Shown here: positions 11,480 through 23,903 of the stretch, piece by piece
Numbering within the stretch: the first letter of the stretch is position 1
Layout of the letters: each line of letters starts with the position of its first letter
Notes under the pieces: generated by a model
What the model was told of the DNA's origin: nothing
Seen by the model: only the letters and a program-made list of their open reading frames with translations
The model's database searches: none
Translations under genes and position numbers: made by a program
Assembly: GCA_916700875.1 (NCBI GenBank)
Contig: CAKAKS010000067.1
Location: forward strand, 8,273,591 to 8,337,590
Origin: Sebastes aleutianus
Taxonomy: Eukaryota > Chordata > Actinopteri > Perciformes > Sebastidae
Direction: 5' to 3'
Length of the DNA stretch: 64,000 bases

Positions 11480-11713
11480 ATTCTTCACCAGTATTAAACC
11501 TCGGTGGGAGGAGGGATCAGGGATCCTCGAGTTTCTGTCGCACAACTACGGCAGACTACAGGCTGTACTTTACCACTGTGTCTGTGTGAGTTAGCAGGCA
11601 GCGGAGGGTCTTACACGAGGATACTCACAAATAGCCTTCAAAGGCGGATTAGGTATGACGGCTACTGACGGAGGGGCTCCGGAGGACCGGACGTAGAGAT
11701 GAGGATTCCTCCG
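11480..11713 (+). other. zfyve9: zfyve9 non-coding exon 1 (5' UTR), inferred
   Basis: A moderately GC-rich stretch ending in ATTCCTCCG|GTGAGTG, a strong donor at 11714. It precedes the next recognisable zfyve9 exon by about 10-12 kb. It holds two upstream ATGs (11655 and 11699). The transcription start cannot be fixed from sequence alone. Confidence 0.5.
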
Positions 11714-12436
11714 GTGAGTGACTGACTGAATGTGTGTTTCCATGACATCTCACAGGTCTGTTGCTGCTCCAACGTTACAACCCGCCATTGCAACGGCAAG
11801 TGTTACATTAACTCAGTCAGTGTGGATGGAGGTGTTGTGGTGTTTTATGGTGTTTTATGGTGTGTTTAGCTAGCTATACCGAGGGAAGGTGGTGTTACAC
11901 TATTTCACGTTCAATTACACAACACGTTAACGTTGCTTTACGAGCTAAACGTTCAGTAATAACGCTAGCAGTGTGGCGGGAATAACCGTTAAAAGCTGAC
12001 CGTTAACCGTTAAAACCTGACAAGCGTTAGAAGCTGACCGTTAAAAGCGTTAGAAGCTGACCGTTAGCCACAGAGCACCAGCGAGTCAGCGGAGGTGTGA
12101 CGGTGTGAGTGTCCGTCAGAGCAGCACGTCTCTGCCGTCACTCTGCTCACGACTACCCGCTGAACCCCTGGAGCTAATACTAGCTATACTTCACCCACCC
12201 TGCAGCTATACAGCGGTGTTATCTGGTCTCTACATTTTAAATCTATACCATGTTGTGCAGTCGGCTTTGGTAAAAACTGTTTTGTAAACTTAACTCGTGG
12301 CCTTTTTTGGTTGTGGATGTTAAATCCAGCTAGCAGCCCAGCAGCTAATGCAACTAACTATATCCAAGTTCAAACACAACCTCTCAAGTGTTGTGATTTG
12401 TGTAGCTGTTCAGTCATAACATAGCTCGTTTGATAA

Positions 12437-13040
12437 TAACACAGAGTAGTTCCCCATGTGTTTATACCCAGTCTACCTGTGAGTAATATGAACCATCTGA
12501 GGCTGCTGTGTTTTGGCCTGCAGGCAGCAGCCACAGTGCCACTGTATGGTTGCATAATCTAAAGCTAAATGGTCATCTATGGTTGCTCTTGAGAGTTGGT
12601 TTTGTTGGTGCCATGTCTTGCATTTACCTCCTCATGTGATGTCAGGGGCCTTTAGTAGTAAGCTCTGGAGGTGTCTGTATGAAGAAGAAGAAGAAGAAGA
12701 AGAAGAAGTGGGCCCATCCCAGTGCCACCTTGAATAGTCATCATCATCGTTTAATAACACAGAGTAGTTTCCACATGGGTTTACCCAGTCTACCTGTGAG
12801 TAATATTAACCATCTGAGGCTACTGTGGTTTGGCTTGCAGGCAGCAGCCACAGTGTATGGTTGCATAACCTAAAGATAAATGGTCATCTATGTTGCTCTT
12901 GAGAGTTGGTTTGTTGGTGTCTTTTGCATTTACCTCCTCATGTGATGTCAGGGGCCTTTTAAGTCAAGCTCTGGAGGTGTCTGTATGAAGAAGAAGAAGA
13001 AGTGGGCCCATCCCAGTGCCACCTTGAATAGTCATCACCG
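12437..13040 (+). repeat. Tandem duplication of about 300 bp, two copies
   Basis: Copy 1 (12437-12744) and copy 2 (12757-13040) share the order CAGTCTACCTGTGAGTAATA, CAGGCAGCAGCCACAGTG, a (GAA)n run, and GTGGGCCCATCCCAGTGCCA. The (GAA)n run has about nine units in copy 1 and four in copy 2. The 61-64 aa ORFs inside are artefacts of the repeat. Confidence 0.85.
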
Positions 13041-14095
13041 GTGTGAGGAATTTATAAATGAATTTGTCACTGAGGAGAAAGCCAGATCAGATGATATCAA
13101 AGCATCTGGAAAGGCTCAGACTTTATAACACCCATGATTTTCTTGGCATCTCTCTGGCCTTGACTGACTGACTGTCCATGCTGGATGCAGGACATTTGAT
13201 TTTTTTTTATCTTTATCTCACTACATCCTCAAGCAGTATTAAAACCCAGGGGGGTTGATTGAGTCGACTGATCCAACAGGCTCCCCATTACAAAGACCAG
13301 CTCTCATGTGTGCAAAGACTTCCCAGATGTAGGTTACTGTACGCTTTCAGAAAGTATTACAAGTCTCTCTCCCTGATGGCAGCCCAGCAGCCTGTCTCCT
13401 CTTGCAGTTTTTTTCCGTCTTGTGGCGGTTAAATGTAGATCAAAACATAAGGGAGAAAAGAAGATGATAATAGCTTTTGACACTTGCTGTGAAGCAGAGC
13501 AGCTCTTTGTAAGAGGAGGACAGCTACTCTCTTTACTTTTAACGTCTTCAAATCTCAACAGAGTTCCCATTTCAACCTCTCTTGTCAAAGAAATTCTCTT
13601 TTTTTTAATTATTGAGGAGAGTGTGACCTTTTTGGAGCATGCAAACCTGTGGCACGCTTTCCTTTTTTATATGTTTTGCTGTCGTTTCTTGAATCTCTTG
13701 CAGTACTTGGGAATTGCAATAAATAAAAAAAAACCTTACAGGAGGAGGTAGGACAACTCCCAGTGTACTCGTCCCAGTCAGGGCGTTAAACATTACATAA
13801 TAATGTGTCACTCAGTCATGCGATCGTGTTGTTAGAAAGTGATGTCAGTCCATTCTTAAAGAGAGGAAGTGATCATTTGAGGTTTCCTGTGTTCACCCTG
13901 AGTAGACGGCGTCTGGAGAACGTCTGTGTCGGGTATGCAGTCCTGGGAAGTTTATAGCGCCAGAAAAAAGGAACAGTAGAAGAAGAAACTTGGTTAACCA
14001 TTATTACTTTCACAAGGAGAACTTCTAAATAAAGAGGATTTCCCCTTAATCCAAACCCCCTCCCAGTGAATCATACAGCAGTTATAAATGTATGG

Positions 14096-14745
14096 CTTCA
14101 ACTAATAATGATTTTCTTTATTGATTTTTTTTTCTCATTGAATAATTTTGTCTATAAAATGTCAGAAAGTAGTGTAAAATTTCCATAAAAAATGTCCCAA
14201 GTTGCTTGTTTTATTCAACCAACAGTCAAAAATATGACTGAAACTAACAATTATTCTCATTATCGATGAATCTGCAGATCATTTTCTTGATTATTGGATT
14301 AGTTTATAAAATGTGAAAACATTTCTCAGAACCCACAGTGATGTTTTCAATTTGCTTGTTTTGTCCAACTAATAGTACAAAGGCTGAACTTTTAATTTAC
14401 TGTCACATGTGACAAAGAAAAGCAGGAAATCCTTACATTTGAGAAGCTGAAACCAGAGAATATTTGGGCTTTTTGCTCAGAAAATTACTGAAATAATTAG
14501 TTAATTATCCAAATAGTTGCAGATTAATTTTCTGTTGATCAACAAATTGTTGCAGCTGTAGTCCAAAACTAAAATATACTCCGTTTGCTATCGTATATGA
14601 CAAAGAAAAACAGGAAATCCTCACATTGAGAGGCCGGATCCAGTAAATATTTAGCATATGAATTGATTATAAAAACAGCTGCTTATTTAATTTTTTTGTC
14701 GATAGACATATCAGTTTATCAACAAATCGTTTCAGCTCTTTTTTT
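14096..14745. repeat. Old dispersed repeat family B, two degenerate copies side by side
   Basis: Both halves share motifs such as TTTTGTCCAAC, GACAAAGAAAAGCAGGAAAT, CACATTTGAGAAGC and an AATTGTTGCAGCT-like end. Related fragments occur at 17370-17585, 20866-21165, 23216-23500, 27661-27925, 39188-39470, 55400-55560 and 57870-58110. I cannot define termini or a superfamily. Confidence 0.55.
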
Positions 14746-15135
14746 ATGTACAATTGTCAAAGCTATCTAGCTGTTAGCAGATGTGCACAACAAAAGAAAA
14801 ATAACTTATTGCTACCTCCTTCCTTCAGTTCAGGGACCGGTAAGTATAAAACTAATATCTACTTATGATCTTAAGAGTGGTCCTAAGCTTTGACTTACAA
14901 GTGAAACCATTCTTAGCAAAAATGACCTAAGTGCTTCCAATAAAGACACTAAAACTCTAAGTGAAGTTGAAGCATCACTTTCAAGTGCTGACTGAAGGAC
15001 ACCCAAGTGTTGTAAAATAAGGACGAAAGCAGTAAATCAACCAATAGTAGGCCTCCTAAGGTTATGCGTCAGGGCTGCATCACACCATTCATCATAGTTT
15101 AATGCACAGCTTGTCAGGATTAATCCCTTTGAAAG

Positions 15136-15187
15136 CCTCCTCCTCCTCCTCCTCCTCCTCCTCCTCCTCCTCCTCCTCCTCCTCCTC
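15136..15187. repeat. (CCT)n microsatellite, about 17 units
   Basis: An uninterrupted trinucleotide run in zfyve9 intron 1, non-coding here. Confidence 0.95.
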
Positions 15188-15944
15188 ACTCATTGTAACA
15201 TATGCTCCTTCAATATGTTGAAGCACTCTAGAAATAAGCTTATGATGAGATGTATTTGCCTATGATACTAATAACCGGTATGTTTACAATATCAGATATG
15301 TTAGCTGACATATTTTTCTTATAGAATGAAGTACTGTGTTTTTAGCATGGAAGTTCATTCCTGACCTTGGTGTCAGTATGTGTGGCAAAATAATCTTAAT
15401 TTAAGGTCCACTTTCTAGCTTTTTTTTCTGAGCTTCCAACCACATCACATGGTCTCCATCATGTCAGAACACCTGATCCAGTTTGTATTTGGTGAGTAAG
15501 ACTGTGAAATGTGATTGAAAGCTAAGAAAAGTGAGATTATTTTATCACATGTAGTATTTTATGTAGTGTTTGTATTGAATACGATGGTGTGGATCTCAAA
15601 ATGAAAGGATAAATGATTTGATTGTATTCACAGTCAAGTAACTTTATGACTTCAACTTGTTCCTGCTGCGTTTTTTATATATTTCCAAAAGATATTTTCT
15701 TTGCTGCTAAGTGTGTGGACTTTGCTTCTGTATGCCGTCAGCTGGCGACTCTTAACCGGGTTATGATTCCTCATGAGCTCTCTTGAATACTTTAGGAGCT
15801 GAGACCAAGGCACTTGGCACACTTACGAGCATTTGTGCAGGACATTTATTCTTAATTTGAATGAGAAATCATATTCACTCTCAGAGAATTTTGCAGTATT
15901 TGAGGATAACATTTTGGACTTTATACATATTGGCCCAGTTTGTC

Positions 15945-16068
15945 TTTTTTTGACTTGTCACAGCAAGAAAAGCACAGGTGGAACTGATAACATTGGGCCC
16001 ATGCCAGTGAGGCAGTATGTACACTACCAGAATCCTGGAAATGGTGCACTTAAATGCTCTTTTGCTGT
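15945..16068 (+). repeat. Fragment of the repeat seen at 30189-30366
   Basis: It shares TTTTGACTTGTCACAGCAAG and AAAAGCACAGGTG-type sequence with the left arm of the 30189-30366 element. The right arm is missing. It abuts the MITE at 16074. Confidence 0.4.
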
Positions 16069-16073
16069 TTTTA

Positions 16074-16558
16074 TTAAAGGACCAGTGTGTAACAATTAGG
16101 AGGATCTATTGGCAGAAATGAAATATAATATTAAGTATTTCTTTAGTGTATAATCACCTGATAAAAAGAATCGTTGTGTTTTCGTTAGCTTAGAATGAGC
16201 AGTTTATATCTACATAGGAAGCGGGTCCTCTACACGAAGTCCGCCGTGTTGCACCGTCATGTTTCTATAGTAGCCCAGAACGGACAAACCAAACTTTTCC
16301 TGCTTGGGCCAGAGTCGATAACTTTACTAGCTCCCGTCGCCGCCGCTCTCTCTCTCTTGCTTCACCACTCACTTCCCACATACACACACACTCTACACAC
16401 TGGCTCTGCTCCACATGGCTCTAGAAAGGGCCATTCGCGTTTTCGTGTCAGCTACCGTAGCTCTCCAACACGCTTGGCACACGGGAGAGGCTTCAGTTGG
16501 TTGCCATCTCCTCGCCTCACAGCTAGAAGCCGCCAGATCCTACACACTGATCCTTTAA
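16074..16558. mobile_element. MITE with 18-bp TIRs and TTAA at both ends
   Basis: It begins TTAAAGGACCAGTGTGTA and ends TACACACTGATCCTTTAA; 17 of 18 positions pair as inverted repeats. TTAA at both ends suggests piggyBac-type target choice. The interior is GC-richer than its surroundings. A 160-aa ORF (16195-16677) runs across the element and out of its right end; it has low complexity and no transposase features, so I do not call it a gene. Confidence 0.75.
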
Positions 16559-17754
16559 GGATATTTCAACTCTCATTTTCTTGTTGTGATATATCAAAAT
16601 GTATGCTGGGAAAAGGGCCAAACGTGGAAGAACACAGTGTGTTTGTATTGAAAACGGAATCCTCATGCAGGAAGTAGATCTCAGAAAATAATGATTGGCA
16701 ATGAAAGGAAAAAGACACCAGAAAAAAAAATTCTTGAAGAAAAACATCCTAAAATAGGGAAGTATTAATCAACTAAACCAGGCCCAAATTTCTCTATGTA
16801 TTATTGATTAGCCAAAAGATAGATGTGAATGATTGTAAGGGAATTCCACATTATATTTGAGGAAGTGAATGCAGCTCCCTCAAAAGGAAACAACAACAGG
16901 AAACAGAGTCCCGTTCTGACAGCAAGGACTTAATGAACTGTTGTAGCATTCTAGTTTGTCCGAGCTTCCTCGCTGTTTATGCCCTTGTCTTATTTAATTT
17001 GGCTGCCATGCCAGGATGTCCAGTCAGGCATGGTTTATCGTGTTAGTAGTCTGTTAGGCCATTTCATTATTAGCATGTCTGGCTTACACTGGAGGCCGGA
17101 GCACGACTGTATGAACGGGGATCAACTGCAGTTCGCTTGATTTAAAAATAGAATAGAGACACTGGTCTTCTTCTCAGTCAATGTTATGTTATACTTTTAC
17201 GCCAATTTACAAAATACCCTTATTCATGTTTTGCCCTTTTTACTATTATTATATTGACACAAATAAAATGTAGCAATACTATATTTCATAATTCATTATC
17301 TGTAAAGTTAAAACACCAAACATTCCCTGGATCCAGCTTTTTCAGTGTGAGGATTTGCAACGTTTCTCTATTTATACCATCTTAAATTGAATATCTTATA
17401 GTTGTGGACTGTTGGTCGGACAAAACAAATAATTTGAAGATGTCCCCTTGGACCCTGGGAACATGTGATTGACATTTTTTGTTACTATTTCGTGACATTT
17501 CATAGATCAAACAATTGCTTATTCTACAAAGGAATCAGCAGATTAATCGATGATGAAAATAGTTGTTAGCTGTGGCTGTAAATGTTAAAGACAACATTGT
17601 AGAAAGAGGTAGTGCTGAAATAATGAGGCTTGGTTGAATTAGCAACATAAAACTGATTCCAGTTTTGATTATCAGTGGTTTAAGTCATACATCAAGCAAC
17701 AAGACTAAGAGTCTACAGCCATGCAAAGGGCTCTGTGAGGCTGTACTTTGTCAC

Positions 17755-18110
17755 AGCGGTGCTTTGAGCTAAATGGTAACATGCAGATGATTTGAAGGTA
17801 TAATGTGCTCATCATCTTATGTAGTGTGTTAGCATGGTAATAATTGCTAATTAGCATTGAACACAAAGTACAGCTGCACTGGACAAATTAAAATTTTGAC
17901 CCGATGAAGGTGCTAGAGATGAAAAGTCAGAGGATCACCAAAGTTGTGACAAAATTATCTTGAGGGGGATATTAATAAATGATGTGTGTACCAAATTTCA
18001 TGGCAATCCGTCTAGTAGTTGTAGAGATATTTCAGTCTAGACCAAAGTGGTGGATTGACCGACATTACCATCCCTAGAGCAATGCCACCAGCATGGCTAA
18101 AAATACTAAA
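17755..18110. repeat. Dispersed repeat family C, copy 1
   Basis: It shares GAGCTAAATG, GACCCGATGAAGGTGCTAGA-like, GGATCACCAAAG, CATGGCAATCC and GTAGTTGTAGAGATATTTCA with the related stretch at 60585-60870. It is diverged and has no clear ends. Confidence 0.55.
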
Positions 18111-18183
18111 CCTTTTACTGCAGCTTCACATGTGAAGAACTGCCTGTTTCACAAACTTCACAATGTTTCATATTATAAGAAAT

Positions 18184-18617
18184 TAGGGATGCGCCGATCT
18201 GACTTTTTCCAGTACCAAAAGTCGTTGAAATGTCTGGGATCATGCTTTTATTTATAAAGAAACATCAGGCTTGATTTCAATATTGCTTCCGTAACTTTGT
18301 AAAACCAAATGTAATAAATAAATACATAGATATAAACGTTTTGAATGGTTATTCATTATTGAAATAAAAAATTGTACACCAGCAACTTGGTAAAACACTT
18401 TCAAAATGAACAGGAATTACAATACAAGTGTAAACCTTTTTAATACAGCAACAAATTGGTCAAAACTTAAACAGGAATTAAAATTCCAGTATATAATGTA
18501 CATAGTGTATAAACATAGAACTGAATTTAAAAGATCGGCTCAATTGTCACCGATACCCGATCTAGCTATTTGAGTCAGTATCGGCCCGGTATCCGATCCG
18601 GTATCGGTGCAAATGTA
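18184..18617. mobile_element. Diverged hAT-like MITE
   Basis: It starts TAGGGATGCGCCGATCTGAC and ends in an inverted counterpart built on GATCCGGTATCGGTGC. Both halves repeat the CCGATC/GATCGG theme seen in a common fish element. The right end is decayed and no target duplication can be read. Confidence 0.45.
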
Positions 18618-20479
18618 AATAGTTTGGCTGTTTGTCAGATTCAGGAGCAATTTTAAAACAATGTTATGGGCTCTAGTAAATTGTGATGATAATAGTTTGT
18701 CATTAATTTAGTCTGTAATATAATTTATAGGTCAATTAGAATAGTCGTCAGTCGGGTGAGCTCAACTGTCTTGCACAATCTTGATATTCTTGCTTTACTT
18801 CCGGCTGCACCACATGTAATAGTTTTTGATTAGTCATGGAGCATGCTTGAACACATTATCTTAATATCATGTAGCCGCACGGCCGTTTTCCTTTAGTCCT
18901 ACTGGCTCTCTGACTGACACTCTTTCTCATGCACATATGTCTCCTTTAAAGCATCTTCTCAAGTTTACATGTCTAAAAATACAACCCCTTCACGCACTTT
19001 GACTAAAGATGCATTATTCAATGCCGCCTCTGCAGAGTAATTAAATCTTAATCAGGGACGGGCTCCTGTCCTCATTGAGGAGCGTCTGTGTGTTTGTTCA
19101 CATGTGTTTGTGTGTGTGTGTCTGCAGTCCACTGGAGCTTTTCAGGCTTTTAAGGTGCAAGACGGTTTCAGAAGTCTTTATTCGGTATAGAGGGAAACCT
19201 TTGCTGAAGTAAAAGGTGCAGAGGTTGGACGAGGTTGGTGCTTAGATGTTGCTCCCATTCGGTGATTGGTTCAGGTGATGTAATCTACTCTACCCAAACT
19301 GGATCATCTTGCACTCCAACATGCTGATGTGTCAGTGACGATGCTAACATGCTCACGTGTTCACGTGCTCACAACAAGTTTCTTAGTTTCAGTTTTTTGT
19401 CTGTCAATTTTTAAAATGCCTGGACGTTTTCATGCTTTGTCCCGCTGAGGCAGTTTTCAGTGTTACTGTGCCATCACAGCCACAACAGTAGGCTCCATCT
19501 TGGTCAAAAATAGTTTAATTTTAATAGTTTTAATTGGTCTCTATGGCGATTATGAGTAGGCTAGATCTGGGTATTGAACCTCAATACTTTTTAGGACTCA
19601 ATGAAATGGGTCCACTGACAACTGCCATAGTTCATATTCGTTATCTTATCATTTCCAACAAATACAAAATCATTTGGTTTACCCGATCAGATCCATCTCA
19701 CTAAAATCAGAAAGATTTCTAAGAATTATTTGCATTTATTAACTTCTTGCTTTCAAAAATCTGAATGGAATTGCAACTAAAAGTTGAGTGACTGAAAACT
19801 GTACGGGTTAGGGTGTGTTGGATTGTACAGATTAGAAAAGTAGTTTGCAATCTTCTGATGGAGTTTCCTATGTGTATACAAAGGTTTCATTCATTAAATG
19901 TAGGTTAAATCACTGTTACCTGCAGTAAACTAGATTTTAAAAAGTGATCATATGAAATAGTTATTCAAATGTCAGTTTATATTTATTTTAGCAGCAAGTG
20001 GAGTTCATTCTTGTATTGATTGTGTGGTGACGTCACGTCAGTCATCATACTCCATCTGGACTGTGCTTGCCTAAAGGTTTGCTCTAATTAAACCACTGTT
20101 GCATTCTTTCATTCACTGATGGATTATTTATTTTGTAGATATTCTTAATTTAAAGACTTTTTGTAGTCTGTGTAATTTTGGGGGGTATTTTTGGCTCTGA
20201 TTGCATTGTTTCCTTCAGCCCCGTTCCTGGGGTGGCAGAAATGGTTTGACCCACGGTACACACTACATGTAAAGCTTCCTGTCCTGTGCCTTCACTGTTT
20301 TGTGCTGACATCGTGTCCATGCTTGCACCTTTAAACTAAGCGGAAAATGTGTTGACTCTGCTCCTTTTCTCCGAAGCCTTCGCTCTGCGGAATATCTGGT
20401 CTCTGGTGTAATCCCTGGTCGCTCTTGTCCTTATGAGAATGACCCTGAAGTTCAGCCTGGCAGTTACTCATTTGCAGCC

Positions 20480-20481
<2 letters not shown>

Positions 20482-20519
<38 letters not shown>

Positions 20520-20523
20520 ACAC
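20482..20523. repeat. (CA)n microsatellite
   Basis: An almost pure CA run with one AAA interruption near its right end. Short ORFs on both strands through it are artefacts. Confidence 0.95.
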
Positions 20524-21297
20524 CACCATCACATCCTCACTCCAAGGTCTTCTCATCAGCAAGGACAGGCTGGGCAGGTTGGGCAGGTTTACTGTGCAGT
20601 GATTCAGGCTTCAGCTGTTTGCCATTCATGACTCTGATTGCCTTGTCGAGCGTGGATGGGTAATGGCTCACCATGTATGATAATGTGCAATACACACGAT
20701 AAGCCACATGTACTGTATTATCAATTGAAGCATGGCGTTGTTCATAAGTGTCCCACACTTATCTAAGAATTTGTTCTGATCCATCATCAGCGTGATGGGT
20801 GGAGAAATTCACTTTGAGCTGTCTGACTATGTGATTCTTTATTTCAACATAAGTGAGTATCATATGCTTGAAAATAGGGCAATTAGTTTCATTATCGATG
20901 AATCATTTTGGGTATAAAATATCAGAAAATAGTGAAAATGCCCATTATCATTTCTCAAAGCTTAAGGTAAAATCTTTAAGTTGTTTGTTTTATCCAACCA
21001 ACAGTGCAAAACCCAAAAGATATTCAATTTACTATTGTATAAGACAAATAAAAAGCATAAAATCCTTAGTTTTTGCTTTAAAAAAAATGTCTGAAACCTT
21101 TAATCTGTTATCATAATAGTTGCTGATTGATCAATTATTTGAATAATCCTTTAACTCTACTTGGAAATAGCCAATATACAAGTTTGACCTTGTTTTGTGT
21201 TTTTTAAAGGCAGTATATTTTTTTCCATAAACTGCCAGTCTTAACCTAAACCAAAGTGGGACTTGCCATTTTGTCCAATACAATTCAGATGTTTAAC

Positions 21298-21595
21298 TAG
21301 GGCCGGACAATATATTGATATTATATCGATATGGTGATATGAGACAAGTTATTGACTTAGATTTTGGAAATCGTTATATGGCAAAAGTGTCATCTTTTCC
21401 TGGTTTTAAAGGCTGCATTACAGTAAAGTGATGTAATTTTATGAACTTAACAAACTGTTGTATTATTTGCCTTTACCCACTTAGTCATTATATCCACATT
21501 ACTGATGATTATTTATCAAAAATCTCATTGTCTAAATGTTGTGTGAATGCACCAAACAAAAATAGTGTGATTTTCTCCCATTTCGTCCAGCCCTA
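21298..21595. mobile_element. Short hAT-type MITE with 8-bp target duplication
   Basis: It starts TAGGGCCGGACAATAT and ends ATTTCGTCCAGCCCTA, which pair at most positions. The flanks TGTTTAAC (21290-21297) and TGTTTAAT (21596-21603) match at 7 of 8 bases, the duplication length expected of hAT elements. Confidence 0.75.
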
Positions 21596-21825
21596 TGTTT
21601 AATATGTACACTTTACACTCACAGGAAGTGAAATATTAAGCACAGAGCAAGCACTTAGCTGGCTTTACCTTTCTATAATTTAAAGTTCATATACTGTAAG
21701 CATGTAGGAAATGCTGTAACCGTACTCACTCATTGTATCGCCTTTTAGTGAAACTAGCAGCATGCTTTGCCACACAGGTTGAGAAGCAGCTCTTTTACTG
21801 AATGGTGTTTCCCTTCATGTCTAAG

Positions 21826-21929
21826 GTGTGGGCGCTGGGCGCTTGCCAGACTGGGTGAAGTGAGAACTGAGAGGGAAACCCGCTGAGAACAAACACCACC
21901 TGGGGCTGCTGAGGAGGACCTCTGTGCAG
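21826..21929 (+). other. zfyve9: Candidate extra zfyve9 5' UTR exon
   Basis: This 104-base, non-repetitive, GC-richer block is bounded by CATGTCTAAG| on the left and TGTGCAG|GTGAGAG on the right. It resembles a leader exon, and vertebrate ZFYVE9 genes have multi-exon leaders. The acceptor's pyrimidine tract is only fair. It has no open frame matching SARA. Confidence 0.35.
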
Positions 21930-22304
21930 GTGAGAGGAGCATTATTTCATGGCTAAATGTTTTCACAGGAACTTTCCCTGGAGTCAGAAATGTAAAGGAA
22001 ATAAATGTTCCTACTATTTAATGTTTTAGCATAATGCTATCATTCAAATTAAGACACAGTACTGTGTGTAGACTAACGTCCAGAACATTGTCTTTTTTCA
22101 TTTCCTAACCATTCCCTTGATCCAGATTAAATGAAAACATGCCATTGGGAATTTGGAAAAGTAATCACATTACTATGAACATGTGGCTAAACTTTGGCTA
22201 TTTAGTCAGGCACTGTCACTTTGGTGGGTGTATCCTATAGAGCTGAAGTGATTCATTGATTGGCAGAAAGTTTCTCAGCAACTATTTAAGTTATCAATTT
22301 ATTG

Positions 22305-23209
22305 TAGGGCTGTCAATCGATTTAGAATATTTAATCGCATGATTGTCCATAGTTAATCATGATTAATCGCAAATTAATCATACATTTTTATCTGTTCAAA
22401 ATGTACCTTAAAGGGAGATTTGTCAAGTATTTAATACTCTTATCAACATGGGAATGGCTAAATATGCTGCTTTATGCAAATGCATGTATATATTTATTAT
22501 TGGAAATTAATTAACAACACAAAACAATGATAAATATTGTCCAGAAACCCTCACAGGTACTGCATTTAACATAAAAAATATGCTCATATCATAACATGGC
22601 AAACTGCAGCCCAACAGGCAACAACAGCTGTCAGTGTGTCAGTGTGCTGACTTGACTATGACTTGCCCCAAACTGCATGTGATTATCATAAAGTGGGCAT
22701 GTCTGTAAAGGGGAGACTCGTGGGTACCCATAGAACCCATTTTCATTCACATATCTTGAGGTCAAAGGTCAAGGGACCCCTTTGAAAATGGCGTTTGGAG
22801 CATTATTTAACCTCCTTTATTACACGGCTGTGTTGAACACTCGATTCTGATTGGTCAATCACGGCGTTCTGTAGTCTGTAATTTCAACAGACCATTGCTA
22901 TGTTTAGCAGACCGTTGCTATGGGCGCAGTTCATTTCAGTTTTTGTGTCAAGTAAGTAGCCATGTAATAAGTGGGACAATGTACAGCTAGCGGGTCATTA
23001 TTGTGAAAGAATCCCCTTCAGGACGACAAGAGACCCTTCCGCTGTGCGTCGGGTTGCAGCATTGCCCTGTCGGGGATTCTTTCACAACAATGATCGGCTC
23101 GCTGTACATTGTCCCTTACTTGCGACAAGCTAGTATGACATTGTTGGTACCAATGGATCCTTTGGGTTTCATATGATGCCAATATCTTCACTCTAGCTTT
23201 GACAGCCTA
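22305..23209 (+). mobile_element. hAT-type MITE family A, copy 2, with nested insertion
   Basis: It starts TAGGGCTGTCAATCGATT and ends TTTGACAGCCTA. Perfect 8-bp target duplications ATTTATTG flank it (22297-22304 and 23210-23217). It is longer than other copies because a separate sequence of about 300 bp (22817-23120) interrupts it where other copies read straight through. Confidence 0.85.
22817..23120. mobile_element. Palindromic element nested in the hAT MITE
   Basis: This insert is absent from the other family A copies. Its right part is a large inverted repeat: the arm 22969-23016 (GTGGGACAATGTACAGC, then GTGAAAGAATCCCC) pairs with 23072-23121 (GGGGATTCTTTCAC, then GCTGTACATTGTCCC), with a loop of about 55 bases. 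Confidence 0.6.
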
Positions 23210-23903
23210 ATTTATTGTTTAAGTAATTTTTTTAAGCAAAGCTGATACAATTCTCTGGTTCCAGTGAAGATTTTTTGGTTTTCTCTGTTTTAAAACGTCG
23301 TAAATACAATATTTTGGGGGCTTTGGACTCTTGGTGAGACAAAGCAAGTGAGTTAAAGATGTCACCTTAGGATTTTACCTTAACGAAACTGTGATTAGCA
23401 TTTTTCACTGTTGTCTTACATTTAATAGACCAGGCGATTAATTGAGAAAATAATCCGTGGATGAATCAATAGTGAAAGTAGGTTACTTTCTGCAACAAAT
23501 TTTGCAGGACAGAATCTCTTTTTCATAAATCATGGACCCGTGCATTTATGGCTTAACAAGTAGAGAATTTGATAGGTTTGTATCCTGGATGTCACCTTGC
23601 TACTGTATTCCAGGTCATGTAATCAAACCATACCCATACTTCCCTTTCATTATCTCTGTGGCCTTGGAGCGATAAGAGAGGACTGCATGAGAGGGAAATG
23701 AGAAGTAAGAACGAAAAAGAGTTAGAGGGGATGTTTCTACTTAAACAAATCATATTAAAGTGAGATATGAAAAAGGAGATATGATACAGGCCGTGGGGGG
23801 CACCTGCATACAATATGGAAATGTGAACGGATTTGGTATTAAGGACACGCTCTTCGTGTTTCTAGGTTCACACGGCCGTCGGCAGGGTGGAGCTTCCTGA
23901 CCC

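Larger units (their letters stand above)
11714..23865 (+). other. zfyve9 intron 1, about 12 kb, repeat-filled
   Basis: No coding exon is visible. It holds a tandem duplication (12437-13040), (CTC)n (15136-15187), a TTAA-flanked MITE (16074-16558), several dispersed old repeats, a (CA)n tract (20482-20523), two hAT-type elements (21298-21595, 22305-23209) and a possible extra 5' UTR exon (21826-21929). Confidence 0.6.

Noticed and set aside
16195..16677. 160-aa plus-strand ORF
   Set aside because: It runs through the MITE at 16074-16558 and out of its right end, has Ser/His/Arg-rich low-complexity sequence and no domain. Its openness reflects the GC-rich repeat interior.
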